Assembly (NCBI GenBank): GCA_903831925.1
Contig: CAIKZV010000203.1
Location: 1 to 10,290, forward strand
Direction of reading: 5' to 3'
Origin: an uncultured Burkholderiales bacterium
Lineage (GTDB): Bacteria; Pseudomonadota; Gammaproteobacteria; Burkholderiales; Burkholderiaceae_E
Length of the DNA stretch: 10,290 nt
The position numbers and the translations under genes are program-made. Below the pieces are notes generated by a model, which worked only from the letters and a program-made list of their open reading frames with translations, made no database searches and was not told where the DNA came from. Below, piece after piece: positions 1-5,753 of this stretch. The number at the start of each line of letters is the position of its first letter. The stretch's first letter is position 1.

Positions 1-506
1 AGGTCCTTGCGGGTTTTGGCCAGTTCGATCAGTTCCTTGACGTTCTTGACCGGCAACTCGGGGTTGACCACGATCATGTTGCCGCCGCTGCCGCCGATGC
101 GGGCAATCGGCGTGATGTCGTTGAGCGGATCGACCGGCGGCTTGAGCATCAGCAGCTTGTTGGCGACGGTGGCGGCGGTGTAGGACACCAGCAGCGTGTA
201 GCCGTCGGGCGCGGCGCGGGCGACTTCTGCGGTGGCGAGCATGCCGTTGGCGCCGGGCTTGTTATCAACCACGACATTGGTGCCGAGCTCCTTGCCGAGC
301 CACTCGGCCATCAGGCGGCTGAAGATGTCGGCGCCGCCGCCGGCACCGCTCGGAATCACCAGGCGGATCGGCTTGCCGGCCGGCCAGGCGGTCTGTGCGC
401 GGGCGGCGGGCGTGGCCATCGCGGTACCAAGGGCGCCAAGCGCAGCCAGCACGGTGCGGCGATGGGAGGAGGTGATCAGCGTCAGTCTGGAGTCAGGCTT
501 GTTCAT
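1..506 (-). CDS. Bug/TctC-family tripartite tricarboxylate transporter substrate-binding protein (N-terminal part, cut by window edge)
   Basis: The visible 168 codons encode the N-terminal half of a periplasmic solute-binding protein of the Bug (TctC) family, which bind small organic anions for TTT transporters or act in sensing. An N-terminal signal runs to about residue 37: a basic start with a twin-arginine-like SHRRTVL, a hydrophobic Ala/Leu stretch, then ARA before QT as a likely signal peptidase I site. The mature part starts with the family pattern WPAGKPIRLVIPSGAGGGAD (residues 41-60). It continues with the VDNKPGANGMLATAEVARAAPDGYTLL block (80-106) and DPLNDITPIARIG (126-138), both typical of Bug proteins. 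Start ATG is at 504-506, with an AGGA element about 11 bases upstream. It lies 87 bp downstream of the sulfatase stop, so co-transcription is likely. No TctA/TctB membrane subunits are visible here; orphan Bug genes are common in Burkholderiales. The ligand cannot be told from sequence. Confidence 0.93.
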   Translation of the reverse strand, partial: MNKPDSRLTLITSSHRRTVLAALGALGTAMATPAARAQTAWPAGKPIRLVIPSGAGGGADIFSRLMAEWLGKELGTNVVVDNKPGANGMLATAEVARAAPDGYTLLVSYTAATVANKLLMLKPPVDPLNDITPIARIGGSGGNMIVVNPELPVKNVKELIELAKTRKD

Positions 507-533
507 GGTGAGCAGTTCCTGGAGGAATCGAAC

Positions 534-549
534 AGAGAGAGAGAGAGAG
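534..549. repeat. (AG)8 dinucleotide tract between the sulfatase and Bug genes
   Basis: Eight uninterrupted AG units on the plus strand, read as (CT)8 in the minus-strand transcript. The tract sits in the 87-bp gap between the sulfatase stop (594) and the Bug start (506), a little upstream of the Bug Shine-Dalgarno. It continues imperfectly as GGGAGACAGGG to about 559. It could be a slippage-prone simple repeat affecting the leader, or merely a pyrimidine-rich leader; nothing shows function. Confidence 0.85.
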
Positions 550-593
550 GGAGACAGGGTCGAAGGGTGGTGGTGTCCGGGATGCGATGGGGC

Positions 594-2858
594 TCAACCC
601 TTTGCATAGGCCGAACCCGGCGCGAAGTCGCTCGAGTCGATGAGGACATCGCGGATGCTGCCCGAATAACGGAAAATACCGCGGCGCTGATAGAGCGCCC
701 AGTCGACCGGCGCACGCCGGTCCAGACCGATATCGAGGCCTTCGTGAAAGCCGCCCATCAGGGTCGGGCTGCAGTCGGTCCAGTTGCCCGATGCGATGGC
801 GGGTTGGCCATCGATCAGCAGGCGGCCGCGGCCGCGGCGTTTGCCGAGCGCCTCAAACTCAAAGGTGATCGCATGCCTGCCCGCAGGCGCCTGCACCGGC
901 GCCAGGCGGGTGTATTCGCCGAAGCCGTTATAGACCATGCGCAGCTCGCCGGCTTCGATGCACAGCATCAGACCGCCGAAAACTTCGCCGATCGCAAAGA
1001 GCACGCCTTCGTCGGCGGCACGGTGCTCGATGTTGGCGGTGATGCGAAAGTTGCGGTCGGCGATCAGCGGAATGATCAGGGCGCGGTTGACGGTCTGACC
1101 GCCCGGCAGGAAGCGGCGCGAGCCTTTCTCGGGCGGACGCATATGCGGCGGGATCTGGTTGAACTTCTGGATGGCGTTGCGGTTGTCCAGCGGATAGACC
1201 ATGTTCGACCAGGCCGCCTTGTCGAAGGCCTCGACCAGCTCGCGCAGCCGCTCGGGATGCTGTGCGGCGACATCGACCGACTCCGAGAAGTCGGTCGCCT
1301 GCTCGTGCAGGGTCCAGTTGTCGAAATCGATCTCGTCGCCCTTTCGCTGCAGCGACACCGCCACCCAGCCGTCGCGCCAGTAGGCCCGGTTGGACCAGCA
1401 CTCGTAGTACTGCTCGCTGCGCACCGAGTGGGCGGCTTTGCCGCGCATGACCTGGGCCAGGCTGGCGCCGTGCATCGGCAGGGCGTCCTCGCCGTGCGAT
1501 TTGGCGAGCGGCGTGACGCCGGCCAGATCGAGCAGGGTCGGCATGACATCGGTGACATGGGCGAACTGGGTGCGGATCGCACCGGCATCGGTGATCTGGT
1601 CGGGCCAGGAGACGATGAAGCACACCCGCCGCCCGCCCCCGCCGGTATAGGTCTTGAAGGAGGGAAAGGGCGTGTTGCTGACCTGGCCCCAGCCCATCGG
1701 ATAAAGCGCCGGGACTTCGCCGGTGCCGATCTTCTTGCTCTGGGCGAGATCGGCTTCGAGCGGCAGCGCCGGCAGGCCGGCAAAGCGCCGGTTGAAATAG
1801 ACATTGCCGTAGGCGCCGGCCGAGCTCGTGCCGCCGTTGTCAGCCGAAAACGCGATGATGGTGTTGTCGAGTTCGCCCATCTCGGTGAGCAGCGCGACCA
1901 GCTTGCCGACGTTCTGGTCGACGCAGTCGAGCATCGCGGCATAGGTTTCCATGTGTCGCACGAAGTGCGCGCGCTGATCGGCGGGCAGACTGTCCCAGGC
2001 CGGCACCTCGGGGTCACGCGGCGAGAGTTGCGCATCAGCAGGCACCAGGCCCAGCGCCTTCTGGCGCGCGAGCCGCTGCTCACGCATCACATCCCAGCCG
2101 GCATCGTAGCGGCCGCGGTATTTCGCGAGGTCGGGCTCTTTGGCCTGCAGCGGGCCATGGACCGCGTTGTAGGCCATGTAGAGGAAGAAGGGTTTGTCGG
2201 CGTGGTTGTTGCGGGCCTCGCGTACAAAGCGCATGCCGTGCTCGGTCCAGTCGTCGGTGGCGTAGTAATCGGGCGGGTACTGGTCGATTGGCGCGAGCGT
2301 GTTGTTGTTGACGATGCGTGCCGGAAAGAAATAGCTGGTCTCGCCTTCCATGAAGCCATAGAACTGGTCAAAGCCGCGCTGGCTTGGCCAGCTCTCGTTC
2401 GGCGTGGCGCTGTTGGGCGAGTTGTGCCACTTGCCGATGCCGATGGTGGTGTAGCCGCCGGCTCGCAGCGATTCGGCGATGGTGGGCGCGGCCAAGGGCA
2501 TGTCGCCCGAATAGCCCGGAAAGCCGGGGTTGTTGGTGGTCAGCCAGCCGGTGGCCACCGAATGCGCATTGCGGCCGGTGAGCAGGGCCGCGCGGGCGGG
2601 CGAGCAGATCGGATGCGTGGTGTAGTGGTTGAAGCGCAGACCGCGGGCGGCGATCGCGTCGATATTGGGCGTCTCGATGTCGGAGCCATAGCAGCCGAGA
2701 TCGGAAAAACCCATGTCGTCCATGTAGATGACGACGATGTTGGGGCTGCCGGGCCTGGCCTTCTGAATCGGCTTCCACCAGGGCTCGGAGGTCTCGCGGG
2801 TGCGGCCGACACGACCTTCGAAGCCAGGATAGGTGGTGGTATTGCCTGACTCGCTCAT
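594..2858 (-). CDS. Type I (formylglycine-dependent) sulfatase, arylsulfatase-like, cytoplasmic
   Basis: A 754-residue alkaline-phosphatase-superfamily sulfatase that hydrolyses sulfate esters. The fold starts at residue 38 (SPNIVVIYMDDMGFSDLGCYG) with the metal-binding pair D47-D48. The signature CSPARAALLTGR begins at C85, the cysteine that a formylglycine-generating enzyme would convert to the catalytic aldehyde. Further expected residues are GKWH (K143, H145), AVHGP (H234), and the metal ligands D340-N341 in SADNGG. A Lys in the SFKTYTGGGG stretch follows. About 230 C-terminal residues form an extra region outside the core, with a beta-rich look. This is longer than the ~530-residue classic AtsA and nearer the 750-800-residue bacterial/mycobacterial group. 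I chose ATG 2856-2858 (MSESG) because GGGAG lies 9 bases upstream; an in-frame extension to 2909 has no comparable site. No signal peptide is visible with either start, so it should act in the cytoplasm. Its own promoter and operator lie upstream, and a Bug gene follows. The substrate is unknown. Confidence 0.93.
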   Translation of the reverse strand: MSESGNTTTYPGFEGRVGRTRETSEPWWKPIQKARPGSPNIVVIYMDDMGFSDLGCYGSDIETPNIDAIAARGLRFNHYTTHPICSPARAALLTGRNAHSVATGWLTTNNPGFPGYSGDMPLAAPTIAESLRAGGYTTIGIGKWHNSPNSATPNESWPSQRGFDQFYGFMEGETSYFFPARIVNNNTLAPIDQYPPDYYATDDWTEHGMRFVREARNNHADKPFFLYMAYNAVHGPLQAKEPDLAKYRGRYDAGWDVMREQRLARQKALGLVPADAQLSPRDPEVPAWDSLPADQRAHFVRHMETYAAMLDCVDQNVGKLVALLTEMGELDNTIIAFSADNGGTSSAGAYGNVYFNRRFAGLPALPLEADLAQSKKIGTGEVPALYPMGWGQVSNTPFPSFKTYTGGGGRRVCFIVSWPDQITDAGAIRTQFAHVTDVMPTLLDLAGVTPLAKSHGEDALPMHGASLAQVMRGKAAHSVRSEQYYECWSNRAYWRDGWVAVSLQRKGDEIDFDNWTLHEQATDFSESVDVAAQHPERLRELVEAFDKAAWSNMVYPLDNRNAIQKFNQIPPHMRPPEKGSRRFLPGGQTVNRALIIPLIADRNFRITANIEHRAADEGVLFAIGEVFGGLMLCIEAGELRMVYNGFGEYTRLAPVQAPAGRHAITFEFEALGKRRGRGRLLIDGQPAIASGNWTDCSPTLMGGFHEGLDIGLDRRAPVDWALYQRRGIFRYSGSIRDVLIDSSDFAPGSAYAKG

Positions 2859-2867
2859 GGTGTCTCG

Positions 2868-2872
2868 CTCCC
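2868..2872 (-). promoter_or_regulatory. Shine-Dalgarno of the sulfatase (decides its start)
   Basis: GGGAG on the minus strand, 9 bases before the ATG at 2856-2858. It supports MSESG as the true N terminus over the upstream in-frame codon at 2909, which would place the start on the predicted -10 to transcription-start region. Confidence 0.65.
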
Positions 2873-2896
2873 GATCCGTCTCGTCTTTGGACCGTG

Positions 2897-2926
2897 ATCG
2901 TAGTGGCACCTGTTATGACAGGTCAA
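2897..2926 (-). promoter_or_regulatory. Putative sigma-70 promoter of the sulfatase gene
   Basis: On the minus strand TTGACC (2926-2921, five of six consensus bases) is followed after 18 bases by TACGAT (2902-2897, four of six). Transcription would start near 2890, giving a leader of about 30 bases to the sulfatase ATG. The promoter lies within the gap after the transporter stop codon (2933). A palindromic operator fills its spacer, which favours a real regulated promoter over chance. It would allow the sulfatase and Bug genes to be expressed independently of the upstream transporter. Confidence 0.55.
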
Positions 2927-2933
2927 GACAGGT
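2908..2933. promoter_or_regulatory. Putative operator: three ACCTGT half-sites at 10-bp spacing
   Basis: ACCTGTTATGACAGGT (2908-2923) is an inverted repeat with 6-bp perfect arms and a 4-base centre. A third half-site, ACAGGT at 2928-2933, repeats the right arm exactly 10 bp further on, so all three lie on one helix face. The palindrome occupies the -35/-10 spacer of the predicted sulfatase promoter, the classic place for a repressor. The TGT-N4-ACA core would suit a GntR-, TetR- or MarR-type dimer; no regulator gene is in the window. The outermost half-site touches the stop codon of the MFS gene. Confidence 0.55.
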
Positions 2934-4216
2934 CAGGTTGAGGCCGGCGCGCCGGTCTTGCGCCCGATCCAGCCGACGCTCAGCGCATTGGCAATCAGCA
3001 GCATCTGGAAAACCGCGATGCCGAGCCAGACCCACGAGGGATGGCCGCCGTCCATGAACGTGCCGAAGATCGCCGGCGAAATCGCAAGACCCGTGTCCAG
3101 ACCCGAATAGACCATGCCATAGACCCGGCCTGTTGCACCCGGCGGGCTGGCGCGGCGCACCAGCAGGTCGCGCGCCGGGCCGGCGGTGCCGGCACCAAAA
3201 CCCATTACCGCAAAGAGGCCGGGCACCAGCCATCCTGGTGCCGGCGACAGGGCGATCAGCAGCGAGACACTGGCCGCCACGCAGTAGCCGATGGCCACGA
3301 CCCGTTCTGCCTTGTCGGGGTCGGCGGCCACGATGCCGCCAAACAGGGTGCCGCCGGCGCTGGCCAGCATGAAGGCGGTGAGACAAGCCGCCACCCACGC
3401 GGTCGGGACATCGTGCAGCAGCCGCGCCGACTCCGGGCCGAAGGTCTGGATGCCGCCAAAACCCAGCGACGAGGTCAGAAAGAACAGAAAGCTCATCCAG
3501 ACCGCCGGCAGGCGCAGAAAACTCAGGGCCGAGTCGTTTGCGCCGGCGCCGGTCGGGCCGCCCGCCGCCGGGTGCGCGGCGCGCACGATGCCGAGCATGC
3601 CGACCGGCTGGCCGGCCAGCAGGTCGCGATGGCGCCACACCATGATCCCTGCGATCAGGGGAAGCAGGCCGGCGCAGGCGATGGCTGCGCGCCAGTTGGC
3701 CAGTCCGGTGATGCCGACCAGAAAGACCGGCGCCAGCGCCCAACCGAGGCTGCCGGCGATGCCGTGCATCGAATAGGCGCGGGCTAGTCGGGTGGGCGTG
3801 ATGCGGGCATTCAGGATGGAGTAGTCGACCGGATGAAAGGGCGCATTGCCAAGTCCTGCCAGCACGCAGCCGACCATCAGCATTGAATAGCTCGGTGCGC
3901 TTGAGAGGGTCAGGGTGGCGAGCACAAAGGACGTGAGTGCGGCCAGCATGACCGGGACCGCGCCGATGCGATCGACCACGAAACCGGCGAGTGCCTGGCC
4001 GACGCCCGACACGATGAAGAACACCGTCATCAGCAGGCCGAGCTGCGCATAGCTCAGATCGAACTCGACTTTCAGCCACGGAAAGAGCGGCGCGACGATC
4101 AGGTGAAAGAAGTGCGAGCAGCCATGGGCGATCGAGACCACCGTGATGGTGCGGGTCTCGCGCTGGCGCGGGTTGGCCAGGTGCGGTTCGGGCAGGGCGG
4201 CGGCGGTCGTACTCAT
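2933..4216 (-). CDS. MFS transporter, fosmidomycin-resistance (FSR)-like
   Basis: A 427-residue major facilitator with about 12 hydrophobic segments in two halves split by a hydrophilic loop near residues 195-225. The N-terminal HGCSHFFHLIVAPLFPWLK (32-50) followed by LSYAQLGLLMTVFFIVSGVGQALAGFVVDR resembles the FSR-type branch of MFS efflux and uptake carriers. The DR after the second helix matches the start of MFS motif A. The C-terminal half has the pattern GPARDLLVRRASPPGATGRVYGMVYSGLDTG, intact and without frameshift. The ATG at 4214-4216 lies 39 bp after the lipocalin stop but has no good Shine-Dalgarno, only a C-rich stretch after a T7 run. Translation may therefore be weak or the start slightly different. 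The sulfatase follows 74 bp downstream. Direction of transport and substrate cannot be deduced. Its placement suggests transport of the sulfatase substrate or product, which is inference. Confidence 0.9.
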   Translation of the reverse strand: MSTTAAALPEPHLANPRQRETRTITVVSIAHGCSHFFHLIVAPLFPWLKVEFDLSYAQLGLLMTVFFIVSGVGQALAGFVVDRIGAVPVMLAALTSFVLATLTLSSAPSYSMLMVGCVLAGLGNAPFHPVDYSILNARITPTRLARAYSMHGIAGSLGWALAPVFLVGITGLANWRAAIACAGLLPLIAGIMVWRHRDLLAGQPVGMLGIVRAAHPAAGGPTGAGANDSALSFLRLPAVWMSFLFFLTSSLGFGGIQTFGPESARLLHDVPTAWVAACLTAFMLASAGGTLFGGIVAADPDKAERVVAIGYCVAASVSLLIALSPAPGWLVPGLFAVMGFGAGTAGPARDLLVRRASPPGATGRVYGMVYSGLDTGLAISPAIFGTFMDGGHPSWVWLGIAVFQMLLIANALSVGWIGRKTGAPAST

Positions 4217-4244
4217 GGGCGGGGGCTCGGAAAAAAAGGTGTGC

Positions 4245-4262
4245 GATCAGCGTGATCAGCGT
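4245..4262. repeat. Tandem 9-bp duplication across the lipocalin stop codon
   Basis: GATCAGCGT occurs twice back to back (4245-4253 and 4254-4262). On the minus strand this gives two in-frame TGA stops nine bases apart (4258-4256 and 4249-4247). It looks like a small slippage duplication. The region before the following T7 run folds only weakly, so I do not call a terminator. Confidence 0.7.
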
Positions 4263-4852
4263 GCGGGGGCCGACTGCGAGGTGAGCAGCATCTGCTCGAC
4301 CGGAAAGCCCAGGGCGCGAGCCCGCGCGAGCAGTGACTCGAGGGTGCCCGGCGGCAGGGCGGGCGTGCGTGAGAGCACCCAGAGATAGCGCAGCCCCGGT
4401 TCGCCGACCATCACCCAGCGATAGTCGGGATCGAGCTCGAGCACCCAGTAGTCGCCCCAGCCGATCGGCAGCCAGCGCAGCGCTTCAGGCAGAAACGAGA
4501 CCTGCAGTTTGGCCTTGCTCACCGGGTCGATGATGCGGGCCATGCCGCGTGCGGTGTCCCATTCAGCGTCGCCCTTGCCGGTGGTGCGGCAGCGGTTGAT
4601 CACATCGATATTGCCGTCGGGGCGGGCGGCGTATTGCGCGGTGGTGTCGCCGATGCACTGGCGCTGAAAGACGTTGGGCAGTCGGCCGATCTCGTACCAG
4701 GTGCCGACATAGCGCGCCAGATCGACGCTCGCCACCGTGGGCATCGGCTCGCCGGCGGCGTGTGCGCTCGGGCTGTCAGGCAACAGGCCGAGGCTGAGAA
4801 CAAGCGCGGTGGCCACGGTCAGGTCGGTCAGGACGGTTTTGAGGATTGGCAT
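4256..4852 (-). CDS. blc: Bacterial lipocalin (Blc-like), periplasmic
   Basis: A 198-residue lipocalin expected to bind lipids or other hydrophobic ligands at the cell envelope. Residues 1-32 form a signal peptide (hydrophobic core about 7-24, then SAHA before AG). The lipocalin GxW signature reads YVGTWYEIGRLPNVFQRQC (48-66). It continues with INRC (85-88), VSFLP (118-122), GDYWVLELDPDYRWVMVGEP (133-152) and YLWVLSRTP (156-164), which follow E. coli Blc closely. Unlike Blc there is no lipobox cysteine at the signal cleavage site, so it should be soluble in the periplasm. C66 and C88 could form a disulfide. ATG 4850-4852 gives a normal signal peptide although no clear Shine-Dalgarno precedes it; an in-frame TTG at 4924 would add an Arg/Pro-rich extension and is less likely. 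The MFS gene follows after 39 bp. Confidence 0.92.
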   Translation of the reverse strand: MPILKTVLTDLTVATALVLSLGLLPDSPSAHAAGEPMPTVASVDLARYVGTWYEIGRLPNVFQRQCIGDTTAQYAARPDGNIDVINRCRTTGKGDAEWDTARGMARIIDPVSKAKLQVSFLPEALRWLPIGWGDYWVLELDPDYRWVMVGEPGLRYLWVLSRTPALPPGTLESLLARARALGFPVEQMLLTSQSAPAR

Positions 4853-4941
4853 GGGTGAGGGTCTGGAAAGTGGACGGGCGGGTGGCGACGGCGCCCGGAC
4901 GGCAAGCTTCGCACGAAGGCGCAAGCGCTGCTGCGCCAGGA

Positions 4942-5352
4942 TCAGGCAAATGGATCGACGATCAGGATGCCGGCGATCATGCGGCCGGCCGACAGGTCTT
5001 CGGTCAACAGCGTCGTGCAGCCGCCCCGGCCTGCGGCACTCAGTATCAGGGCATTCCAGAACGACATGACGTGCACGCGCTGCAGGTCGATGGCTTCGAC
5101 GATCATCGAGCCATCGACCTGGACGACATCCATGCGCGAATAGAGCTCGATCTTTCGGCGCGCAACGCCGGGGTCGGTCCCGAGCTTGCGGGTGGTCACC
5201 GAGTAGTACTCCTGGAGCACTTGGGTGCTGATCACCCCATCACCGGCCGACAGTGCCTGTTCGATGACCTCGATCGCGCTGCGTGCCCGGCGCTTGTCGC
5301 TGCGGTCGTCGGAATAGACGAGCAGGTTGGTGTCGAGAAAAGTGCGCGGCAT
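4942..5352 (-). CDS. vapC: PIN-domain toxin, VapC-type, with an Asp-to-Asn active-site change
   Basis: A 136-residue single PIN domain, the usual VapC length. VapC toxins are Mg-dependent ribonucleases that cut specific tRNA or rRNA sites and are neutralised by their antitoxin. Expected acidic residues are D7 (FLDTN), E48 (TQVLQEYY) and E118-D119 (LLTEDLSAG). The third position, normally Asp in SFWDALI, is N100 (SFWNALI; codon AAT at 5055-5053). This is one base from Asp and may weaken or abolish metal binding and catalysis. The rest of the reading frame is intact. It starts 5 bases after the antitoxin stop, so the two are probably translationally coupled. The lipocalin start lies 89 bp downstream, with no convincing terminator between. 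Confidence 0.92.
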   Translation of the reverse strand: MPRTFLDTNLLVYSDDRSDKRRARSAIEVIEQALSAGDGVISTQVLQEYYSVTTRKLGTDPGVARRKIELYSRMDVVQVDGSMIVEAIDLQRVHVMSFWNALILSAAGRGGCTTLLTEDLSAGRMIAGILIVDPFA

Positions 5353-5357
5353 GGTGG

Positions 5358-5615
5358 TCAGTCGCCGCGGCGGCGATCGAGGCGTTCGGAGTAGACCTCC
5401 TCCCGATCGAATTTCCAGCCGCCTTTTTGTCCCTTTGGGGCCTGGCCGGTCATCGACAGCTCGCGCAGTTCCTTGATGACCGCTTCGCGCTGTGACTGGC
5501 CCGCGAGTTGTTCAAGGTAGTCGCGGACTGCCTGATTCAGACTCTTGCCCATCGACTGGGCGGCCTTTCTGGCCTGTTCGACGATGCGTTCGTCGACCGA
5601 CAAAGTGAGGTTCAT
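5358..5615 (-). CDS. vapB: Ribbon-helix-helix antitoxin, VapB-type
   Basis: An 85-residue antitoxin. Residues 1-40 (MNLTLSVDERIVEQARKAAQ, then SMGKSLNQAVRDYLEQLAG) have the short beta strand and two helices of a ribbon-helix-helix/DUF6364-type DNA-binding domain. The C-terminal tail (about 55-85, GQKGGWKFDREEVYSERLDRRRGD) is the charged, probably disordered toxin-binding segment typical of this family. The stop (5358-5360) lies five bases before the PIN toxin. The ATG at 5613-5615 has only a weak GAG about 7 bases upstream. The promoter upstream carries three 15-bp operator copies, fitting the autoregulation known for such pairs: RHH dimers, and toxin-antitoxin complexes more strongly, bind inverted repeats at their own promoter. 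Confidence 0.92.
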   Translation of the reverse strand: MNLTLSVDERIVEQARKAAQSMGKSLNQAVRDYLEQLAGQSQREAVIKELRELSMTGQAPKGQKGGWKFDREEVYSERLDRRRGD

Positions 5616-5623
5616 CTCTGCTC

Positions 5624-5668
5624 ACACGGGTTATGTGCACACAGGTTATGTGCGCACATAACCCGTGT
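5624..5668. promoter_or_regulatory. vapBC operator array: three abutting 15-bp copies, two direct and one inverted
   Basis: Copy 1 ACACGGGTTATGTGC (5624-5638) is followed immediately by copy 2 ACACAGGTTATGTGC (5639-5653, one mismatch). Copy 3, GCACATAACCCGTGT (5654-5668), is the exact reverse complement of copy 1. Copies 2 and 3 together form the perfect 20-bp palindrome GGTTATGTGCGCACATAACC (5644-5663). The array covers the predicted -10, the spacer and part of the -35 of the antitoxin promoter and ends 9 bp before the antitoxin ATG. It is the likely binding site of the RHH antitoxin or the toxin-antitoxin complex. Confidence 0.8.
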
Positions 5669-5671
5669 CAA
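5643..5671 (-). promoter_or_regulatory. Putative sigma-70 promoter of the vapBC operon
   Basis: On the minus strand a perfect consensus -35, TTGACA (5671-5666), is followed after exactly 17 bases by TAACCT (5648-5643) as a weak -10. Transcription would start near 5636, giving a leader of about 20 bases. The operator palindrome lies entirely between and over these elements, so bound antitoxin would block RNA polymerase. Confidence 0.65.
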
Positions 5672-5714
5672 TGTCGCGAAGCGCACTCACGCAGGCCAGC
5701 TCTGAGGATCGCGC

Positions 5715-5742
5715 AGTGCTGCCAAGTGCTGCTCAGTGCCGC
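5715..5742. repeat. Three AGTGCYGC repeats at 10-bp period
   Basis: AGTGCTGC occurs at 5715-5722 and 5725-5732, and AGTGCCGC at 5735-5742, each exactly 10 bp apart. They lie between the NYN-gene stop (5754) and the vapBC -35 (5671), about 45 bp upstream of the latter. Helical phasing could mean a protein-binding site upstream of the vapBC promoter. A short local duplication is the simpler explanation. A weak 4-bp stem (GCCG/CGGC, 5738-5749) overlaps it but lacks a T tract. Confidence 0.5.
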
Positions 5743-5753
5743 TTACGGCCGAC

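Noticed and set aside
462..2849. A 795-codon open frame on the plus strand, opposite the sulfatase
   Set aside because: It lies almost wholly antisense to a sulfatase with a complete set of catalytic motifs. Its translation is Arg/Gly/Ala/Val-rich without any recognisable domain, as expected from the antisense of a GC-rich gene with few stops.
3041..3787. A 248-codon plus-strand open frame within the MFS gene
   Set aside because: It is a shadow of the transporter gene in the complementary strand; its composition is Gln/Arg/His/Gly-rich and it has no domain pattern.
2913..4079. A second long minus-strand frame (388 codons) overlapping the MFS gene
   Set aside because: Same strand but a different frame from the transporter. 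It gives an Arg/Pro/His-rich product without membrane segments, whereas the overlapping frame shows clear MFS features.
4231..4262. Possible Rho-independent terminator after the lipocalin gene (T7 run on the minus strand)
   Set aside because: The run of T is present, but the preceding sequence gives only a 4-bp GATC/GATC stem created by the tandem duplication, too weak to call.
4853..4941. Possible terminator between vapC and the lipocalin gene (GCGCA/TGCGC around 4920-4937 and CTTC/GAAG near 4908-4919)
   Set aside because: Stems are short or imperfect and no T tract follows on the minus strand.
5624..5668. CRISPR-like or transposon-end interpretation of the repeated 15-mers
   Set aside because: The units abut without spacers, include an inverted copy and sit exactly on the antitoxin promoter, so an operator explains them better.
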